Positions 1 to 7,702 of a stretch of 64,000 nucleotides of DNA are shown in pieces. The translations under genes and the position numbers were made by a program. Where the stretch lies: NCBI GenBank assembly GCA_934101575.1, contig CAKORJ010000002.1, positions 62,001 through 126,000 on the forward strand. Reading direction: 5' to 3'. The notes beneath the pieces are model-generated. The model was not told where the DNA came from and ran no database searches. It saw only the letters and a program-made list of their open reading frames with translations. Source of the stretch: an uncultured Bacilli bacterium (GTDB lineage: Bacteria; Bacillota_I; Bacilli_A; RF39; UBA660). Numbering within the stretch: the first letter of the stretch is position 1; each line of letters begins with the position of its first letter.

Positions 1-364
1 TTGTGTTTGTTAGTTTTTTTGGTTTTCTTCCTATAGCTAAGATTATACTTTTTGTTTCTAATTGTTCTCCATTTTTTAATGTTAGTATTTTTTTATTATC
101 TTTTATTTCTATGTTGGTTACTTCTGAAAATATTTGTTTTATGTTTAGATTATTTATTTGTTCATAGAATTTTGTTGCTAAATCTGGACCACTTATTTTG
201 GTATAGCCTGGATAGTTTTCTATTTCTGATGATTTATTTAATTGTCCTCCTGGGGCTTCTTTTTCTATTATTGCACAGTTTAAATTTGCTCTTTTTAAGT
301 AGATTGCTGCGGTTATTCCTGCCGGGCCTGCTCCTATTATTAATACATCATAATCTTTTTTCAT
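1..364 (-). CDS. trxB: Thioredoxin reductase, N-terminal part (cut by window edge)
   Basis: About 121 codons are visible. The product starts MKKDYDVLIIGAGPAGITAA, a Rossmann FAD-binding motif (GxGxxA/G), followed by a PGGQL segment and an ENYPG segment typical of bacterial thioredoxin reductases, which reduce thioredoxin with NADPH in the cytoplasm. The CxxC active site and the NADPH domain would lie beyond base 1. The ATG sits inside the 3' end of lgt (17-bp overlap), so the two are probably co-transcribed and translationally coupled. A ferredoxin-NADP reductase of the same fold cannot be fully excluded without the CxxC region. Confidence 0.85.
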   Translation of the reverse strand, partial: MKKDYDVLIIGAGPAGITAAIYLKRANLNCAIIEKEAPGGQLNKSSEIENYPGYTKISGPDLATKFYEQINNLNIKQIFSEVTNIEIKDNKKILTLKNGEQLETKSIILAIGRKPKKLTNT

Positions 365-1160
365 TATTTTCAGTCCTTTCTTTTAATCTATTTATTCTTG
401 TATCTTTTGATTTTCTTAGTACTAAGTATAAGCCTATTAAGAATAATAGAACTGATATTAGTTGTGCTACTTTTATACTACCTAACATTAAAGAGTCTGT
501 TCTTAGGCTTTCTATAAAGAATCTTATAAATGAATACCACATAAAATATATTCCTGTTAGTTTACCTGGTTTTAGATTTAGTTTCTTTTTTAAAACTATT
601 AGTACTATAAAACCTAATAGGTTCCAAATTGATTCATAATAGAATGTTGGATGGTAGTATTTTCCGTCTATGTTCATGCCATTTATTATGAAATTTGGTA
701 TGTTTAAGTTTTCTAGAGTTTGTCTTGCTACTTCTGGGCCGTGAGCTTCACTGTTGAAGAAATTGCCCCATCTTCCTATGGCTTGAGCTAATATTAGTGA
801 TGGCACGGCTAAATCCAATAGTTTTAAAAAGTTTTTCTTGTGCTTTTTTGAGTAATATATAAACCATATTGCGCCGGCTATTATTGCACCGTGGATTGCT
901 AGGCCACCATTCCATATTTCTATTATTTGAACTGGATCTTGTAAGTAATAGTCTAGGTTAAATATTACGTAATATATTCTTGCTCCTAGTATTCCAAAGA
1001 TTGCTCCATAAAATATTAAATTTGATAAGTAAGTTTCTTCATATCCTTGTTTTTTTGCTGATTTTATGAATATATATGATCCTATTAGAATTGCTATTAA
1101 TATTATTAATGAGTACCAATATATTGATATTGGTCCTAATTCTATTAGTACTGGATTCAT
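348..1160 (-). CDS. lgt: Prolipoprotein diacylglyceryl transferase
   Basis: Lgt transfers diacylglycerol from phosphatidylglycerol to the lipobox cysteine of prolipoproteins in the membrane. The 270-residue product has about seven membrane segments and the family signature GRWGNFFNSEAHGP around residue 130, with the conserved Arg, Asn and Glu; length is normal. It lies 14 bp after uvrA and overlaps trxB, so uvrA-lgt-trxB looks like one operon. The stop codon is TGA (350-348) and overlaps the trxB start region, which is direct evidence that UGA terminates translation here. The C-terminal tail is short and lysine/arginine-rich, as usual for a cytoplasmic end. Confidence 0.95.
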   Translation of the reverse strand: MNPVLIELGPISIYWYSLIILIAILIGSYIFIKSAKKQGYEETYLSNLIFYGAIFGILGARIYYVIFNLDYYLQDPVQIIEIWNGGLAIHGAIIAGAIWFIYYSKKHKKNFLKLLDLAVPSLILAQAIGRWGNFFNSEAHGPEVARQTLENLNIPNFIINGMNIDGKYYHPTFYYESIWNLLGFIVLIVLKKKLNLKPGKLTGIYFMWYSFIRFFIESLRTDSLMLGSIKVAQLISVLLFLIGLYLVLRKSKDTRINRLKERTENNEKRL

Positions 1161-1174
1161 AAAATCAAACCTCC

Positions 1175-4000
1175 TTATTTATGGCTATTTTCTTCTAAAA
1201 TTTTTTTTAGATACTTTCCTGTATATGATTCTTTTATTGTTGCTACTTGTTCTGGGGTTCCTTTAGCTATTATTTCTCCGCCTTTGTCTCCACCTTCTGG
1301 TCCTAGATCTATTATATAATCTGCAACTTTTATCATATCTAAATTATGTTCTATAACTATAACACTGTCTTTATTATCCACTATTTTTTTTATTATTGCA
1401 AGTAACTTTTTGATATCGTGTGAATGTAGGCCTGTTGTTGGTTCGTCCATTATGAATAATGTTTTTCCTGTTGGTTTCTTTTGTAGTTCTTTTGCTAGCT
1501 TTACACGTGATGCTTCTCCTCCTGATAATGTTGGAGCTGGTTGTCCTAGTTTTATATATCCTAAGCCTACTTCTTCTAATACTTTTAATTTTCTTTTTAT
1601 TTTTGGTACATTTTCGAAGAATTCTAGTGCTTCATTTACTCTCATATCTAAGACTTCATATATATTTTTGTCTTTAAATTTTATTTTTAAACTTTCTGTG
1701 TTATATCTTGCTCCATGACATATTTCACATGGCACATATACATCTGGTAGGAAATGCATTTCTATTTTCTTTACTCCATCACCACGACATGCTTCACATC
1801 TTCCACCTTTTACATTAAATGAAAATCTACCTTTGTCGTATCCTAACATTTTTGCTTCTTTTGTTGTGGCAAATATTTCTCTTATGTCATCGAATACTCC
1901 AGTATATGTGGCTGGATTTGATCTCGGAGTCCTTCCTATTGGATTTTGTGATATATGCACTACTTTATCTATATTCTCTAAACCTTTTACTTGTTTATAT
2001 GTTCCTGGCTTTTCTTTTGAATCATATACGTGATTATATAGTATTTTTGTTAATATTTGATTTATTAATGTACTTTTTCCTGAGCCTGATACTCCTGTTA
2101 CACATGTGAATGTTCCAAGTGGAAACTTGACATTTATGTTCTTTAGGTTATTTTCTTTGGCTCCTTTTATTTCTATAAACTTTCCTGTTCCTTTTCTTCT
2201 TGTTTTTGGTATTTCGATACATTCTTTTCCACTTAAATATCTTCCTGTAAGACTATTTTCGTCATTTGCTACTTCCTTTGGTGTGCCTTTTGACACTATT
2301 TGTCCACCTTGTTCTCCGGCAAGAGGTCCTACATCTACTAAATAATCACACTTTTTCATGGTATCTGTATCATGTTCTACTACTATTAGTGTATTTCCTA
2401 AATCTCTCATGCTTAGCATTGTATCTATTAACCTATCATTATCTCTTTGATGTAATCCTATGCTTGGTTCGTCTAAAACATATAGTACTCCTGTTAGTCT
2501 GGTTCCTACTTGTGTTGCCAGCCTTATTCTTTGTGCTTCTCCTCCTGATAATGTTCCGGCATTTCTACTTAGTGTTAGATAATCTAATCCTACATTTATA
2601 AGAAAACTTAATCTGTCTTTTATCTCTGTTACTATCATTCTTGATATTTCTTGCTTTTCTTCGGATAACTTAAGATCACTTATGAAATCATACATTTTTT
2701 TGATACTTAGATTAGTTACTTCATAAATATTTTTGTTATTTATTAATACTGATAATACTTCTTTTTTTAATCTTGCTCCTTTACAAGTTGGACATTCTAG
2801 CTCTACCATATATTTTTCTAACCATTCTCTTATCCATGTACTATTTGTTTCCATATATCTTCTTTCTAGGTTGGTTATTATTCCTTCAAATATTCCATAA
2901 CTGTCTGATAGGTGTCCATTTTTACTCCTATAGTGAAAGTGGATTAAGTCATTGGTTCCATATAGTATCATATCTAGTTCTTTTTTGGTAAAATCTTTTA
3001 TTTTTTTATCTAAATCTATGTTGTAATGATCACAAAAGTTTTGTAGTTTTAAGAAGTTGATATTTTCTATATCGTCGCCAAATGGCACTATTCCTCCCTC
3101 TTTTATTGTTTTGTTTTTATCAGGCATTACTAAGTCTTTATCCATGGCTAGTTTTACTCCTAGTCCTTTGCAATCTGGACATGCTCCATATGGGGCATTG
3201 AAACTAAATGTTCTTGGTTCTAGCTCGGGTAGTGAAAAGTTGCAATGTGGGCATGAAAAATTTTCTGAAAACACTTGTTTTTCCTTACCCTTTATTTCTA
3301 CAAAAACTTTTCCTTTAGATAGTTTTGTTCCTGTTTCTAAAGATTCATATAATCTTGATTTTATCCCTTCTTTTATTACTAATCTATCTATTATTACTTC
3401 TATGTTGTGTTTTTTATTTTTTTCTAATTCTATGTCTTCACTTAAATCATATTCATTACCATCTATATTTACTCTTACGTATCCCGATTTTCTTAGTTCT
3501 TCTAGCAAGTCTTTATGTGTTCCTTTTTTTCCTTCTGCTACGGGAGATGATATTATTATTTTTGTTTTTTCTTCTAATTCTAGTACTTTGTTTGTCATTT
3601 CTTCTATGCTTTGACTTTTTATGGGAATATGATGTTCTGGACAATATGGGGTTCCTGCTTTTGAAAATAATAATCTTAGATGATCATATATTTCTGTTAC
3701 TGTTCCTACTGTTGAACGGGGATTCTTATTTGTTGTTTTTTGATCTATTGATATAGCTGGAGATAATCCTTCTATTGAATCAACATTGGGTTTTTCTGCT
3801 CCTCCTAAGAATTGTCTTGCATAGGCTGAGAGGCTTTCTAAGTATCTTCTTTCTCCTTCTTTGTAAATTGTATCAAAGGCTAATGATGATTTTCCTGATC
3901 CTGATACTCCAGTCATTACTATAAATTTGTTTTTTGGTAATGTTAAGGATATATTTTTTAAGTTGTTTTCTCTGGCTCCTTTTATAATTATTTCTTCCAT
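1175..4000 (-). CDS. uvrA: Excinuclease ABC subunit A
   Basis: UvrA is the DNA-damage-recognition ATPase of nucleotide excision repair and acts with UvrB and UvrC. The 941-residue product is full length. It has two ABC modules: Walker A motifs GVSGSGKSS near the N terminus and GVSGSGKST around residue 640, and two signatures LSGGEAQRIRLA and LSGGEASRVKLA. Two Cys4 zinc modules are visible (CPHC...CPDC and CEAC...CEIC). Unlike Bacillus, where uvrB and uvrA are adjacent, uvrB lies about 3.7 kb away here. A LexA-type SOS box sits between the -35 and -10 elements of the upstream promoter. Confidence 0.97.
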   Translation of the reverse strand: MEEIIIKGARENNLKNISLTLPKNKFIVMTGVSGSGKSSLAFDTIYKEGERRYLESLSAYARQFLGGAEKPNVDSIEGLSPAISIDQKTTNKNPRSTVGTVTEIYDHLRLLFSKAGTPYCPEHHIPIKSQSIEEMTNKVLELEEKTKIIISSPVAEGKKGTHKDLLEELRKSGYVRVNIDGNEYDLSEDIELEKNKKHNIEVIIDRLVIKEGIKSRLYESLETGTKLSKGKVFVEIKGKEKQVFSENFSCPHCNFSLPELEPRTFSFNAPYGACPDCKGLGVKLAMDKDLVMPDKNKTIKEGGIVPFGDDIENINFLKLQNFCDHYNIDLDKKIKDFTKKELDMILYGTNDLIHFHYRSKNGHLSDSYGIFEGIITNLERRYMETNSTWIREWLEKYMVELECPTCKGARLKKEVLSVLINNKNIYEVTNLSIKKMYDFISDLKLSEEKQEISRMIVTEIKDRLSFLINVGLDYLTLSRNAGTLSGGEAQRIRLATQVGTRLTGVLYVLDEPSIGLHQRDNDRLIDTMLSMRDLGNTLIVVEHDTDTMKKCDYLVDVGPLAGEQGGQIVSKGTPKEVANDENSLTGRYLSGKECIEIPKTRRKGTGKFIEIKGAKENNLKNINVKFPLGTFTCVTGVSGSGKSTLINQILTKILYNHVYDSKEKPGTYKQVKGLENIDKVVHISQNPIGRTPRSNPATYTGVFDDIREIFATTKEAKMLGYDKGRFSFNVKGGRCEACRGDGVKKIEMHFLPDVYVPCEICHGARYNTESLKIKFKDKNIYEVLDMRVNEALEFFENVPKIKRKLKVLEEVGLGYIKLGQPAPTLSGGEASRVKLAKELQKKPTGKTLFIMDEPTTGLHSHDIKKLLAIIKKIVDNKDSVIVIEHNLDMIKVADYIIDLGPEGGDKGGEIIAKGTPEQVATIKESYTGKYLKKILEENSHK

Positions 4001-4079
4001 AATAACACTCCTTTTTTATATTTTGATATTATATCATATTTTTCATTCTTTTTTCTTGGTAAATTTTGTATATATTCTT

Positions 4080-4108
4080 ATAATACATTACGAACGAATG
4101 TTTGTAAA
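4080..4108 (-). promoter_or_regulatory. uvrA promoter with LexA/SOS box in the spacer
   Basis: On the minus strand TTTACA (4108-4103) and TATTAT (4085-4080) are separated by exactly 17 bp. The plus-strand sequence CGAACGAATGTTTG (4091-4104) matches the Gram-positive LexA/DinR box CGAAC-N4-GTTYG and fills most of the spacer. LexA binding there would block RNA polymerase, so SOS induction of uvrA-lgt-trxB is inferred. Confidence 0.75.
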
Positions 4109-4129
4109 TAGTTACTTTGTTTTATTAAG

Positions 4130-4155
4130 AAAAAAATTATCACATGAGCGATAAT
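4130..4155 (-). terminator. Intrinsic terminator after the 110-aa gene
   Basis: A hairpin ATTATC...GATAAT (4136-4141 with 4150-4155) is followed, in minus-strand reading, by a run of U (A run 4130-4135). It directly follows the stop codon of the 110-residue gene and separates it from the uvrA promoter. Confidence 0.7.
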
Positions 4156-4487
4156 TATACAAAGTGTCTTTTTCTTTTTCTTACTTTATTTTTGGTGCTT
4201 TCTATTTTTTCTAAATCTTCTTGATGGTTTATTTTTTCTTCTAATATCTTAGCCTCTTTTGTAAATGTTGGGGCTAATCCTAATAGTGTTCCTCCAGTTA
4301 GCATTCCTAGCGCTGGGACTATATTTGCTATTGTCTCTTCTATACTAGAATCTAATGATATATTGTTTTCTTTTATTAATACTATCATTGATCCTGCTAA
4401 TGCTGTTGTTCCTACTATATTAAAGAAATGTTTTGTTACTTTTAAATCTTTTATTTGTTCTTTTAATCCTTCTGTTTTATATTTCAT
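4155..4487 (-). CDS. Small two-pass membrane protein, unknown function
   Basis: The 110-residue product is not recognised. It shows two hydrophobic segments (about residues 20-40 and 52-75, the second rich in Gly, Pro and Leu), an acidic helix after them and a very basic C terminus (KNKVRKRKRHFV), suggesting a hairpin in the membrane with both ends in the cytoplasm. It follows psd by about 75 bp in transcription order and ends at its own terminator, so it may be the last gene of the pssA-psd unit. An SD-like GGGG stretch precedes the ATG. Confidence 0.6.
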   Translation of the reverse strand: MKYKTEGLKEQIKDLKVTKHFFNIVGTTALAGSMIVLIKENNISLDSSIEETIANIVPALGMLTGGTLLGLAPTFTKEAKILEEKINHQEDLEKIESTKNKVRKRKRHFV

Positions 4488-4562
4488 GTATATCCCCCTT
4501 TTTTGCTTACTAATTATATAATTTTTTGATTTTTATGTCAATAAAAAAATAGCTTGGCTATT

Positions 4563-5414
4563 TTATATTCTTTTTCCTATTATGTCTTTGTATAATACTT
4601 TTGATTCCATTTTTTGTTTTGATGCAAATACTATATCTTTATCTATTTGAACTTTATTCTTTTGAAACAATAGTATTATTGTGGAACCTCCAAAAGAAAA
4701 GTATCCTTTTTCATCATATCTTTTTAGTTTTTTTACTTGATGATTATGAATTTTCCCCACATTTAGTGCTCCTACTTCTATTTGATAAACAATTCCAAAG
4801 TTTTCTGTTTTTATTTTAGATACTTCTCTTTGATTTTCTGTAAATACTTTGTAGTTATCGTAACTTATAGGATTTACTGTGTGTAATCTTCCAGCTATTT
4901 TTTTTGTTTTTAGTATTTTTTGATTATCAAAGGCATGATATCTATGATAGTCATCAACACATAATCTAAATACTAGACATAAGCCTCCCTCTAGTTTTTT
5001 ATCTTTTTCTTGAATTAAGTTTTCTACTGAATAGAGTGAGTTTTTAACTTTTATTGTTAAATTTTGATCTATTTTATATACTGTTAGTTTTGAAGTGCAT
5101 GGTGATATTAACAATTCTTTGTTAATATCTTTATCTGGTTTAGAGTTTTTAACTTTTCTTGTGAAAAAGTCATTAAATGATGTATATTGTCTGTCTTCAA
5201 AATTATTCATGTCTATATTGTTTTTCTTTATAAATCTTTTTATATATATTTTTGATATTTTACTATTTGTTATTTTATCTGATATTTTCGAGAATGATGG
5301 TTTTGTTATTTGTTTTAATATTTTTCTTCCTATAGTTGTTTTATATAAAAATATTAAAGATTTTGAATCTTTAATATCCATTATTTCTCTGGTATTTCTA
5401 TTATAATATTTCAT
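4563..5414 (-). CDS. psd: Phosphatidylserine decarboxylase
   Basis: This enzyme decarboxylates phosphatidylserine to phosphatidylethanolamine. The 283-residue proenzyme carries the self-cleavage motif GGST (FGGSTIILLF, near residue 243), in which the Ser becomes the pyruvoyl prosthetic group; the short alpha chain after it is normal. The upstream DYHRYH segment matches the family's conserved histidine region. Its ATG overlaps the TGA stop of pssA by four bases (ATGA), so the two steps of PE synthesis are translationally coupled. Confidence 0.93.
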   Translation of the reverse strand: MKYYNRNTREIMDIKDSKSLIFLYKTTIGRKILKQITKPSFSKISDKITNSKISKIYIKRFIKKNNIDMNNFEDRQYTSFNDFFTRKVKNSKPDKDINKELLISPCTSKLTVYKIDQNLTIKVKNSLYSVENLIQEKDKKLEGGLCLVFRLCVDDYHRYHAFDNQKILKTKKIAGRLHTVNPISYDNYKVFTENQREVSKIKTENFGIVYQIEVGALNVGKIHNHQVKKLKRYDEKGYFSFGGSTIILLFQKNKVQIDKDIVFASKQKMESKVLYKDIIGKRI

Positions 5415-6064
5415 CTTGCTAATAAATATAGTACTACTGAGAGTAGGACTCCTCCTGCTACGAAGAAATATATTATTCCTGATGTTGGTTTTTTTAGTTT
5501 AAAGTTTAAAACATATAGTATTGCTATAAAGAACATTGTTAATGTATATATTATTGCAAATTCTGGAGATGATATAAAATGTTTAGTTATATATACTAGT
5601 GGAAAGATTATGGCACTTGCCGTTACTGGAAGTCCACTATAGTATTTTACTGGACCATCTTTTCCTTTTTCATCTGCTACTACATTAAAATATCCTAATC
5701 TTATTACTCCTCCTAGGGTAAACATCGCAAATATTATTATATTATACCAATTTGTATATCCTAATCCATAGAATATAGTTATTGGTAAAAAGATAAATGC
5801 TACCATATCTGCTAGGGAATCTATTTGGATACCAAAACTTTTTTCATTATTTGATCTTTTACATTTTCTTGCTACTTTTCCATCAAAAGCATCAAATATA
5901 CCTGATAACATTAAGCATATCAGTGCATATGTTATTTTGTGGTTAAATGCTAGAAACATTCCTAGTGTGGCACTTATTACACTTAAGTATGTTATAAATA
6001 CTGATTTACTATAATAACCTATTATTAATTTTTCTGTTTCTTCTTTTTTTACTTTTTTAAACAT
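5411..6064 (-). CDS. pssA: CDP-diacylglycerol-serine O-phosphatidyltransferase
   Basis: PssA makes phosphatidylserine from CDP-diacylglycerol and serine, the substrate of the Psd encoded next. The CDP-alcohol phosphatidyltransferase motif is complete: DAFDGKVAR, then GIQIDSLAD (consensus D-x2-DG-x2-AR-x8-G-x3-D-x3-D). About six membrane segments follow. At 217 residues it is somewhat longer than the Bacillus enzyme because of added C-terminal helices. It lies 10 bp after the HD gene. The stop is TGA. Confidence 0.92.
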   Translation of the reverse strand: MFKKVKKEETEKLIIGYYSKSVFITYLSVISATLGMFLAFNHKITYALICLMLSGIFDAFDGKVARKCKRSNNEKSFGIQIDSLADMVAFIFLPITIFYGLGYTNWYNIIIFAMFTLGGVIRLGYFNVVADEKGKDGPVKYYSGLPVTASAIIFPLVYITKHFISSPEFAIIYTLTMFFIAILYVLNFKLKKPTSGIIYFFVAGGVLLSVVLYLLAR

Positions 6065-6074
6065 TTTTTCACTC

Positions 6075-6656
6075 CTATAATATTATGTTGTTTTGTCTAT
6101 CAAATTTTACATCTAAGTATTTTTTACTAGATAGAAAGTCACACATATGGACAAAGAATTCATATTTATTTCTTGGTTTTGGTAGTGTTACTTCGCTATA
6201 AGCATTTGTATTCCACTCTCCCATATGAGATGATATCATTTTTTTTAATAAGTCTATTTCTTCTTTTGTAAATGTTGTTTTATCTTTATTTTCTTCTATA
6301 AAGTTTGCTGCTAAGATTGGATGATCAAATCTTGTATAGTTTTCTTTAGGATTTCCTAGTTTTTGTGTATCATGGAACATGATTGCTATTAATATTAATT
6401 CTTTTTCTTTTTCGGAAAATCCTTTACTCATGTATTCTAAATCTAGGATGTCTTTAGCTATTTTTATTGCTACTTTTGTATGTCTTACTAGCCCTTGTTC
6501 TCCTTGGGAAAACGAAGGATGATATTTACCTGTTGATGAAGCTGGTACTTCAAAGAAATAATCTGGTACTAGTTCTAATAATTTCTTTATATTTTCTTTA
6601 TAATTTTCATTTTTTATATAGTTTAATTCTACTTGAAACATATCTATTTTATTCAT
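6075..6656 (-). CDS. HD-domain phosphohydrolase, unknown substrate
   Basis: The 193-residue protein has the metal ligands of an HD phosphohydrolase in order: RHTKVA (His, about residue 69), MFHDTQK (His-Asp, about 104) and a later FDHP (Asp-His). HD proteins hydrolyse nucleotides or cyclic nucleotides, but nothing here fixes the substrate. The spacing of the histidines and the short length argue against YqeK or RelA/SpoT. It is first in a tight run with pssA and psd, so a role linked to lipid or CDP-nucleotide metabolism is possible but is only inference. Confidence 0.75.
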   Translation of the reverse strand: MNKIDMFQVELNYIKNENYKENIKKLLELVPDYFFEVPASSTGKYHPSFSQGEQGLVRHTKVAIKIAKDILDLEYMSKGFSEKEKELILIAIMFHDTQKLGNPKENYTRFDHPILAANFIEENKDKTTFTKEEIDLLKKMISSHMGEWNTNAYSEVTLPKPRNKYEFFVHMCDFLSSKKYLDVKFDRQNNIIL

Positions 6657-6706
6657 ACTACACCTCTGGATATAATTTTAACATATTTGTTATTATTTTT
6701 AAACAT

Positions 6707-6912
6707 TTAATTAAAAAAACACTTAACGTGTTTTTGATTGTAGTCTTTTAAAGTAAAAGATTTTTTGGTTTGATAAATTTCTTCTTGAAATATTGCTTTT
6801 TTGTTATATCTATTTTCATCATTAATGTTTATTACGCATATGAACGACCTTTATAATAACTTATTGTCATGCTTTGGTGTTTTTGTTTATATTTTTTTAT
6901 TACTTCCGACAT
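6707..6912 (-). pseudogene. Small frameshifted gene between the DUF1287 and HD genes
   Basis: Reading starts at an ATG (6912-6910) and runs MSEVIKKYKQKHQ...YYKGRSYA before TAA. If the frame is shifted by one base at that point the reading continues VININDENRYNKKAIFQEE...YNQKHVKCFFN to TAA at 6709-6707, giving about 67 residues. The second half has no start codon of its own but a credible amino-acid composition. The family is not recognised. The terminal codons lie inside the terminator hairpin at 6713-6735. Either one real gene has decayed by a single-base indel, or the assembly has an error here. Confidence 0.4.
6713..6735 (-). terminator. Terminator after DUF1287/small gene
   Basis: AAAAACAC (6715-6722) pairs with GTGTTTTT (6728-6735) around a five-base loop TTAAC, with U-rich flanks on both strands. 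It closes the uvrB-DUF1287 transcript before the HD-pssA-psd unit. Confidence 0.7.
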
Positions 6913-6924
6913 TGTTTTCTAATT

Positions 6925-7692
6925 TCAATCTAGTTTATTTATTAGATCTTGCACTTTGTCTGTGTATTCAAATCTATAATGACTTGTTACTTTCATGTCT
7001 GTTACTTCTAGTCTGTCTTCTTCTTTTGTTTTTTGTGACTCATCTCTATTTTGAATTAGGTATGGTACTCCATTTACGTTGTATTTATCTGATATCATTG
7101 CTATATGATCTGTGCCATCAAATACTACTATGTCTCCAGGCATGAATTTTCCTGTATCATATATATCTGTTTCTAAACTTGTTGCATAGCGACTAAAGAA
7201 GGTGTTTTGTGGTCCTACTCTTCTAAAATCTATATTAGGATCTACTATTTCTATGTCATAAGTATTTTTCTTTTTAGTTAGTTCTATGTCTTTGTCTATC
7301 ATCTTTTTTAAGTCATATCCAGCATTTTTTAAAGCATACCAGATTAAGTCTGTACATACTCCTTCTTTTTCCACTTCTGGGTATCCTCCGGCATAATATT
7401 TACTTATATAATGAGGATTTAGTTTGGCGTATTGTTTTTCTCCTTCAAAGATATCTGTGTAATCATCTATGTTATCTTTGTCATAATCTTGTTTACTCTT
7501 TTCTCTTACAAAACCAAAATCTGATAAATGATAATATTCTTTTTTACTTTCTACTGGTGTTAAATCTTCTTTGTATACTACATAGTACTGTCCGGCGGAT
7601 ACTGCTAGGATTATTAGTGTCGTTATTAATATTAATATACTTATGCTTGTTATTTTCTTTTTAAACTCTTTTTTTATTCTTCTTTTTGCCAT
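6925..7692 (-). CDS. Membrane-anchored DUF1287 protein (NlpC/P60-like fold)
   Basis: The 255-residue product begins with a basic stretch and one membrane anchor (about residues 14-36), so the rest is extracellular. The outside domain matches DUF1287: GVCTDLIWYALKNAGYDL contains the candidate catalytic Cys, and MPGDIVVFDGTDHIAMISD carries the expected His. These features are shared with papain-like NlpC/P60 amidases, so a role on peptidoglycan or an amide substrate is likely but unproven. It is 10 bp after uvrB. The stop is TGA followed three bases later by TAG. Confidence 0.8.
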   Translation of the reverse strand: MAKRRIKKEFKKKITSISILILITTLIILAVSAGQYYVVYKEDLTPVESKKEYYHLSDFGFVREKSKQDYDKDNIDDYTDIFEGEKQYAKLNPHYISKYYAGGYPEVEKEGVCTDLIWYALKNAGYDLKKMIDKDIELTKKKNTYDIEIVDPNIDFRRVGPQNTFFSRYATSLETDIYDTGKFMPGDIVVFDGTDHIAMISDKYNVNGVPYLIQNRDESQKTKEEDRLEVTDMKVTSHYRFEYTDKVQDLINKLD

Positions 7693-7702
7693 ATTATTTC
7701 TC

